NCBI GenBank assembly: GCA_035296085.1
Contig: DATHBP010000252.1
Location: 1-8,785, forward strand
Reading direction: 5' to 3'
DNA from: DATHBP01 sp035296085
Lineage (GTDB): Bacteria > Actinomycetota > Actinomycetes > Propionibacteriales > Nocardioidaceae
Length of the DNA: 8,785 nucleotides
In this document: piece after piece, positions 6,265-8,785 of the stretch
Position numbering within the stretch: the stretch's first letter is position 1
How the letters are laid out: each line of letters starts with the position of its first letter
Notes under the pieces: generated by a model
What the model saw: only the letters and a program-made list of their open reading frames with translations
Told to the model about the DNA's origin: nothing
Databases searched by the model: none
Program-made: the position numbers and the translations under genes

Positions 6265-6286
6265 CGCACCGCAGCTGATCGGTGCG
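6265..6286 (+). promoter_or_regulatory. Inverted repeat just upstream of nadD
   Basis: CGCACCG (6265-6271) and CGGTGCG (6280-6286) form a perfect 7-bp inverted repeat around an 8-nt loop, 9 nt before the nadD GTG. It fills most of the 39-nt gap and no T-run follows. It could be an RNA hairpin affecting nadD translation, an intercistronic processing site, or a DNA operator; I recognise no known NAD-regulator motif in it. Confidence 0.4.
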
Positions 6287-6295
6287 CGTGACGAG

Positions 6296-6955
6296 GTGAG
6301 CGGGCGTCGCCGGGTTGGGGTGATGGGTGGGACGTTCGACCCGATCCACCATGGGCACCTGGTCGCCGCGAGCGAGGTGCAGGCGTGGTTCGACCTCGAC
6401 GAGGTCGTCTTCGTGCCGACGGGCGAGCCGTGGCAAAAGGGCGGCCGGCTCGTCTCACCACCCGAAGACCGCTACCTCATGACCGTCATCGCGACCGCGT
6501 CCAACCCGCGATTCTCGGTGAGTCGCGTCGACGTGGACCGCGGCGGGCCGACGTACACGGTCGACACGCTGCGCGACCTGCTTCGCGGCCAGGCGGGTGA
6601 CGTCGACCTCTACTTCATCACCGGCGCCGACGCGCTGGCCCAGATCCTGACGTGGCGCAACGCCGACGAGCTGTTCGACCTCGCGCACTTCGTCGGATGT
6701 ACGCGGCCCGGTCACCGGATCACCGCCCTGACTTTGGAGGGTCTGCCGCGTCAGCGGGTGACGATCGTGGAGATCCCGGCGCTGGCGATCTCCTCCACCG
6801 ACTGTCGTGACCGGGTGGGGCGCGGGGAGCCGGTGTGGTACCTCGTCCCGGACGGGGTCGTGCAGTACATCGCCAAGCGTGAGCTCTACCGCGTCGGGTC
6901 GGCGTCGCCGAGCGTGCCGCATGGCACGCTGGAGGCGGACGCACCCACCGCGTAG
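6296..6955 (+). CDS. nadD: Nicotinate-nucleotide adenylyltransferase
   Basis: A 219-residue NadD that adenylates nicotinate mononucleotide with ATP to form deamido-NAD+, a step shared by de novo and salvage NAD synthesis. The nucleotidyltransferase signature GGTFDPIHHGH is at residues 11-21, and the second ATP-binding motif, SSTDCR, is at 166-171. Between them lie FVPTGEPWQK and FITGADALAQILTW, characteristic of NadD; the C-terminal YLVPDGVVQYI is also typical. GTG 6296 gives the usual short lead (RRRVGVMGGTFDP). ATG 6323 would begin inside the first strand and is less likely. No good ribosome-binding site is seen and a hairpin lies just upstream. rsfS follows after 28 nt, a conserved pairing. 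The last ~20 residues are a non-conserved tail. Confidence 0.96.
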   Translation: MSGRRRVGVMGGTFDPIHHGHLVAASEVQAWFDLDEVVFVPTGEPWQKGGRLVSPPEDRYLMTVIATASNPRFSVSRVDVDRGGPTYTVDTLRDLLRGQAGDVDLYFITGADALAQILTWRNADELFDLAHFVGCTRPGHRITALTLEGLPRQRVTIVEIPALAISSTDCRDRVGRGEPVWYLVPDGVVQYIAKRELYRVGSASPSVPHGTLEADAPTA

Positions 6956-6983
6956 GACCGGCGTACGAGGCAGAAAGGAACCC

Positions 6984-7382
6984 GTGGCAGCAACTGAACA
7001 GGCGGTCGGGCTGGTCCGAGCCGCCGCCGCGGCGGCGTCGGACAAGCTGGCCGGCAACCTCGTCGCGTTCGACGTCTCCGACCAGCTCGTGATCACCGAT
7101 GCGTTCCTCGTCTGCTCGGGGGCCAACGACCGTCAGGTCGGCGCCATCGTCGACGCCATCGAGGAGCGGTTGCGGCTGATGGACGCCAAGCCCGTGCGCC
7201 GCGAAGGCGTACGGGAGGCTCGCTGGGTGCTCCTCGACTACCTCGACATCGTCGTCCACGTGCAACGAGCTGACGAGTACGAGTTCTATGCGCTCGAGCG
7301 GGTGTGGCGCGACTGCCCGGTGATCCCGTTGCCCGAGTCGGTCACCAGCGGGCGGGAGAACCACGAGTCGGACGCACGGTGA
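6984..7382 (+). CDS. rsfS: Ribosome silencing factor RsfS
   Basis: A 132-residue protein of the RsfS/Iojap (DUF143) family. It binds L14 on the 50S subunit and blocks 30S joining when nutrients are short. Family features visible are an N-terminal helix rich in Ala, the DVSDQLVITDAFLVCSGAND segment (about residues 30-49), the helix VGAIVDAIEERLR, and RWVLLDYLDIVVHV followed by YALERVW. In the last motif Leu replaces the Gly often seen in D-Y/F-G-D. The start GTG 6984 follows AAAGGAA (6974-6980); reading further upstream would overlap nadD. Its stop overlaps the next gene's GTG by four bases (GTGA), implying translational coupling to the phosphatase. Confidence 0.95.
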   Translation: MAATEQAVGLVRAAAAAASDKLAGNLVAFDVSDQLVITDAFLVCSGANDRQVGAIVDAIEERLRLMDAKPVRREGVREARWVLLDYLDIVVHVQRADEYEFYALERVWRDCPVIPLPESVTSGRENHESDAR

Positions 7383-8080
7383 GCGGTCGCCGCATCGTGC
7401 TGTGGCGGCACGGCCGCACCGCCTGGAACGCGGTACGCCGCGCGCAGGGCCAGCTCGACGTACCGCTGGACGACGTAGGGGTGGAGCAGGCGCGGCAGAC
7501 CGCCGCGCGGCTGGCGTCGCTGCGGCCGAGCATCATCGTGTCCAGCGACCTCGCGCGGGCATGGGCCACTGCGGGGGAGCTCGGGCGGCGGGCGGACCTT
7601 GAGGTGGCGATTGACGAAGACCTGCGTGAGATCCACATCGGGGAGTGGCAGGGGCTCTCCCTCGAGGAGTGTGCAGAGCGGTTCCCCGACGAGCACCGGC
7701 GCTGGCGGGCGGGGGAGGACGTACGGCGCGGCGGCGGCGAGACGTACGCGGAGACCGCCGATCGGGTCGCGCGGGCGATCGAGCGGACGGTCGCTGAGCT
7801 GGCCGCCGGACAGACCGCCGTCTTGGTGTCGCATGGGGTCGCGATCCGCGTGGGCGCGTGCCGGTTCCTCGGCATCCCGCCAGAGCGGTGGCGAGCGTTC
7901 GGGGGCCTGAGCAACTGCTCCTGGGTGGTGCTCGAAGAGGCTCGACTCAGCTGGCAGCTGCGCGAGTGGAACGCCGGGTCGCTGCCCGAGCCGATGCTCT
8001 CCGACGACGTACCCAGCGACGAACAGGCCGAGGCTTCGGCGGCTGCTGCCGAATCGGGTAGCCCGGCTACACTTCCGTAG
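7379..8080 (+). CDS. Histidine phosphatase family protein, GpgP-like
   Basis: A 233-residue phosphatase of the histidine phosphatase (phosphoglycerate-mutase-like) superfamily. The RHGRTAWN motif contains R10, nucleophile H11 and N17. Q23 precedes GQLD, R60 follows SSDLA, the acid/base E84 is in LREIHIGEWQG, and the second catalytic histidine is H152 in VSHG. The arrangement, the GGLSNCSW segment and the REWNAG end resemble M. tuberculosis GpgP (Rv2419c), a glucosyl-3-phosphoglycerate phosphatase, whose gene also follows the RsfS homologue and nadD. That makes GpgP-like activity a reasonable guess, but substrate cannot be settled from sequence, and such genes are often annotated only as histidine phosphatase. 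The GTG start overlaps the rsfS stop. The last ~30 residues are Ser/Ala/Glu-rich and not conserved. Confidence 0.9.
   Translation: MSGRRIVLWRHGRTAWNAVRRAQGQLDVPLDDVGVEQARQTAARLASLRPSIIVSSDLARAWATAGELGRRADLEVAIDEDLREIHIGEWQGLSLEECAERFPDEHRRWRAGEDVRRGGGETYAETADRVARAIERTVAELAAGQTAVLVSHGVAIRVGACRFLGIPPERWRAFGGLSNCSWVVLEEARLSWQLREWNAGSLPEPMLSDDVPSDEQAEASAAAAESGSPATLP
8068..8073 (+). promoter_or_regulatory. Possible -10 element of the tRNA-Ala promoter
   Basis: TACACT, a good actinobacterial -10, lies inside the 3' end of the phosphatase gene, 26 nt before the mature tRNA 5' end. The -35 region 17 nt upstream (GCTGCC, 8045-8050) is poor. A small hairpin (CCCGC 8081-8085 with GCGGG 8090-8094) sits between it and the tRNA. 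Confidence 0.35.
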
Positions 8081-8099
8081 CCCGCCAGCGCGGGCGTGC

Positions 8100-8172
8100 G
8101 GGGCTGTGGCGCAGCTGGTAGCGCACCTCCATGGCATGGAGGGGGTCAGGGGTTCGAGTCCCCTCAGCTCCA
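8100..8172 (+). tRNA. tRNA-Ala (anticodon GGC)
   Basis: A full cloverleaf can be drawn: acceptor GGGGCTG (8100-8106) with CAGCTCC (8165-8171) including one G-C-rich wobble-containing end, discriminator A at 8172; D stem GCGC (8109-8112)/GCGC (8121-8124); anticodon stem CCTCC (8126-8130)/GGAGG (8138-8142) around loop ATGGCAT with anticodon GGC at 8133-8135; T stem AGGGG (8148-8152)/CCCCT (8160-8164) with loop TTCGAGT. It reads GCC, the main alanine codon in this GC-rich genome. The 3' CCA is not encoded (CCC follows the discriminator) and must be added enzymatically. It lies just after the rsfS-phosphatase genes. Confidence 0.96.
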
Positions 8173-8180
8173 CCCAGCAA

Positions 8181-8204
8181 GTGGGCAGGGCAGGGTCTGC
8201 CCAC
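8181..8204 (+). terminator. Hairpin after tRNA-Ala, likely terminator
   Basis: GTGGGCAG (8181-8188) pairs perfectly with CTGCCCAC (8197-8204) around an 8-nt loop. It lies 8 nt after the tRNA and 15 nt beyond the stop of the convergent regulator gene, so it could end both transcripts. There is no T-run, as is common for GC-rich actinobacterial terminators. Confidence 0.55.
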
Positions 8205-8219
8205 AACATCCATCGCGCT

Positions 8220-8546
8220 TCATGGGTGGGCAGCATCCCGCAGAGCAGCGAGTAGCGTCGCGGTACTTGCATCTGCTTCGAGCGGGTGCCGTAGCGGCAT
8301 CTGGCCGTTCACGACGTAGTGGTTGTTACGGCCGCGGTGTTCAATGCGAAGGTAGCCGTCGCGGGACAGATCGGCGACGATGTTTTGCACTGCTCGCTCG
8401 GTGATCCCGACCAGCTGCGCGACCTCGCGCATGGTTAGGTCCGGGTCGCGGGAGAGACAGACGAGGACGTGTGCGTGATTGCTGAGGAATGTCCAGCCAT
8501 GCACGTGCCTGCTGCCGTTGGGAGTCGAGCCTGATTCGGTGGCCAT
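8220..8546 (-). CDS. Winged helix-turn-helix transcriptional regulator (MarR/ArsR-like)
   Basis: A 108-residue winged-helix protein. After GWTFLSNHAHVLVCLSRDP (about residues 17-35) comes the helix-turn-helix: LTMREVAQLVG (37-47) and recognition helix ITERAVQNIVADLSRDGYL (48-66). The wing follows (IEHRGRNNHYVV, 68-79), then a C-terminal dimerisation-type helix. This short family with HVHGWTFL.NHAHVLVCL is widespread in actinobacteria as an uncharacterised MarR/ArsR-like regulator. No metal-binding cysteine pair of the ArsR sensor type is seen. The start ATG 8546 lacks a Shine-Dalgarno but sits 7 nt after a -10-like TACCCT, suggesting a leaderless mRNA. It is divergent from the TerC-family gene and shares the intergenic inverted repeat, so it is a candidate regulator of both; that link is inference. 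Confidence 0.85.
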   Translation of the reverse strand: MATESGSTPNGSRHVHGWTFLSNHAHVLVCLSRDPDLTMREVAQLVGITERAVQNIVADLSRDGYLRIEHRGRNNHYVVNGQMPLRHPLEADASTATLLAALRDAAHP

Positions 8547-8553
8547 TCACCAA

Positions 8554-8559
8554 AGGGTA
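8554..8559 (-). promoter_or_regulatory. Possible -10 of a leaderless promoter for the winged-helix regulator
   Basis: On the minus strand TACCCT (8559 to 8554) is followed by 7 nt and then the ATG at 8546, placing the transcription start at about the start codon. The corresponding -35 position falls within the inverted repeat at 8577-8596 and is not a good consensus match. Confidence 0.4.
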
Positions 8560-8571
8560 GTGCCGCATGAG

Positions 8572-8599
8572 TTGACATACGAAGTAAAGTTCGTATATC
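8572..8599 (+). promoter_or_regulatory. Sigma-70-type promoter for the riboswitch-terC transcript
   Basis: A perfect TTGACA (8572-8577) is followed after 16 nt by TATATC (8594-8599); shifting by one or two bases gives ATATCT (17 nt) or TATCTT (18 nt). The AT-rich patch is striking against the surrounding GC-rich DNA. Transcription would start around 8606, just before the riboswitch at 8611. Confidence 0.8.
8577..8596. promoter_or_regulatory. Perfect inverted repeat (operator candidate) within the terC promoter
   Basis: ATACGAA (8577-8583) and TTCGTAT (8590-8596) are exact 7-bp inverted repeats separated by six bases. They overlap the last base of the -35, fill the spacer and overlap the -10 of the plus-strand promoter, and cover the likely -35 of the divergent regulator. 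A dimeric repressor bound here would block RNA polymerase. I do not recognise it as a standard DtxR/IdeR or LexA box; the adjacent winged-helix protein is the simplest candidate ligand. Confidence 0.65.
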
Positions 8600-8610
8600 T
8601 TTGGACCCGC

Positions 8611-8721
8611 GGAGGGGAGTACCCGCCTCGACCGGTCGTCAGTACGGCAGTCCCACGACGGCCCGGCCGGTCGGCGCCAGCTGTGGCGTGGGGAGACCTC
8701 CAGTGGCAGTCGCACTGGAGG
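8611..8721 (+). ncRNA. yybP-ykoY (Mn2+) riboswitch with translational expression platform
   Basis: P1 is GGAGG (8611-8615) with CCTCC (8697-8701). The class-defining L1 sequence GGGGAGTA (8614-8621) is present, with CCC (8622-8624) facing GGG (8690-8692). The P3 stem CGACCGG (8629-8635) pairs with CCGGTCG (8667-8673). The L3 loop TCGTCAGTACG (8636-8646) faces CCGG (8663-8666), matching the known conserved loop, and is capped by a short P4 (8647-8662). The 3' strand ends AGACC as in the family. CGCC/GGCG (8675-8678/8685-8688) forms a side hairpin. The family senses Mn2+ and controls Mn2+ exporters including TerC proteins. Expression platform: CCTCCAGTG (8697-8705) can instead pair with CACTGGAGG (8713-8721), hiding the Shine-Dalgarno GGAGG (8717-8721). 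Ligand-stabilised P1 would free it, predicting a translational ON switch. Confidence 0.88.
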
Positions 8722-8725
8722 CATC

Positions 8726-8785
8726 GTGGACGTACCGTTGTGGGCTTGGCTGGCGGTCACCGCCGTCATCTTGGTCATGCTGGCA
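8726..8785 (+). CDS. TerC-family integral membrane protein (N-terminus only, runs off right edge)
   Basis: GTG 8726 opens a frame that continues to the window edge, giving 20 residues: VDVPLWAWLAV then TAVILVMLA. The short D-V-P-L-W-A-W lead followed at once by a hydrophobic helix is typical of the first membrane segment of TerC/Alx-family proteins. The upstream yybP-ykoY riboswitch strongly supports this, since TerC-family genes are among its regular targets. TerC proteins are multi-pass membrane proteins named for tellurite resistance; several are implicated in Mn2+ efflux. The Shine-Dalgarno GGAGG (8717-8721) lies 4 nt before the GTG and is part of the riboswitch hairpin. With only 20 residues visible, another Mn2+ exporter family cannot be fully excluded. 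Confidence 0.72.
   Translation, partial: MDVPLWAWLAVTAVILVMLA

Noticed and set aside
8100..8172. Phage or integrative-element attachment site at the tRNA-Ala 3' end
   Set aside because: No repeat of the tRNA 3' end, integrase or other mobile gene is visible in the downstream 600 bases.
8577..8596. LexA (SOS) box or DtxR/IdeR iron box in the terC promoter
   Set aside because: The repeat lacks the CGAAC/GTTCG core spacing of actinobacterial LexA boxes and the TTAGG-type pattern of IdeR boxes.
1..8785. CRISPR array, insertion sequence or biosynthetic/defence island
   Set aside because: No regularly spaced repeats, transposase motifs or terminal inverted repeats were seen; the genes are mainly conserved housekeeping functions.

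Overview
The window is a high-GC chromosomal segment with actinobacterial gene content and order. It carries a ribonuclease E/G with a long basic/acidic N-terminal extension, a radical-SAM-linked DUF2344 gene beside it, the rplU-rpmA-obg block, and nadD-rsfS-phosphatase followed by tRNA-Ala. GTG starts and start codons lying 6-7 nt after a -10-like hexamer also fit Actinomycetia. The order or genus cannot be fixed from the sequence alone.

Layout. Positions 1-288 (minus strand, running off the left edge) hold the N-terminus of a CynX/NimT-type MFS transporter. Divergent from it, 355-1206 encodes a TIGR03936/DUF2344 protein, followed by a strong leader hairpin and rne (1285-4005). A sigma-70-type promoter at 4018-4047 then starts the ribosomal block: rplU (4126-4440), rpmA (4459-4719) and the ribosome-assembly GTPase obg (4742-6100). 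A 48-residue single-pass membrane protein (6110-6256) links obg to nadD (6296-6955), rsfS (6984-7382) and a histidine-phosphatase gene (7379-8080, GTGA overlap with rsfS). tRNA-Ala(GGC) lies at 8100-8172 with a hairpin after it. A winged-helix regulator lies on the minus strand (8546-8220). The right edge is a regulatory region leading into a TerC-family membrane protein that runs off the window (8726 onward).

Functional theme. The core is RNA and ribosome metabolism (RNase E/G, L21, L27, Obg, RsfS, tRNA-Ala) with NAD synthesis (NadD). proB and proA, often found between obg and nadD in actinobacteria, are absent here. No radical SAM gene adjoins the DUF2344 gene.

The most interesting element is at the right edge. 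A yybP-ykoY-class (Mn2+) riboswitch precedes the terC-like gene. Its P1 stem (8611-8615 with 8697-8701) competes for the same CCTCC with a perfect 9-bp hairpin that buries the terC Shine-Dalgarno sequence. The promoter driving it contains a perfect 7-bp inverted repeat between and overlapping its -35 and -10, placed so that it could also affect the divergent winged-helix regulator. Other unexplained RNA structures occur in the rplU leader, the rne leader and just before nadD.
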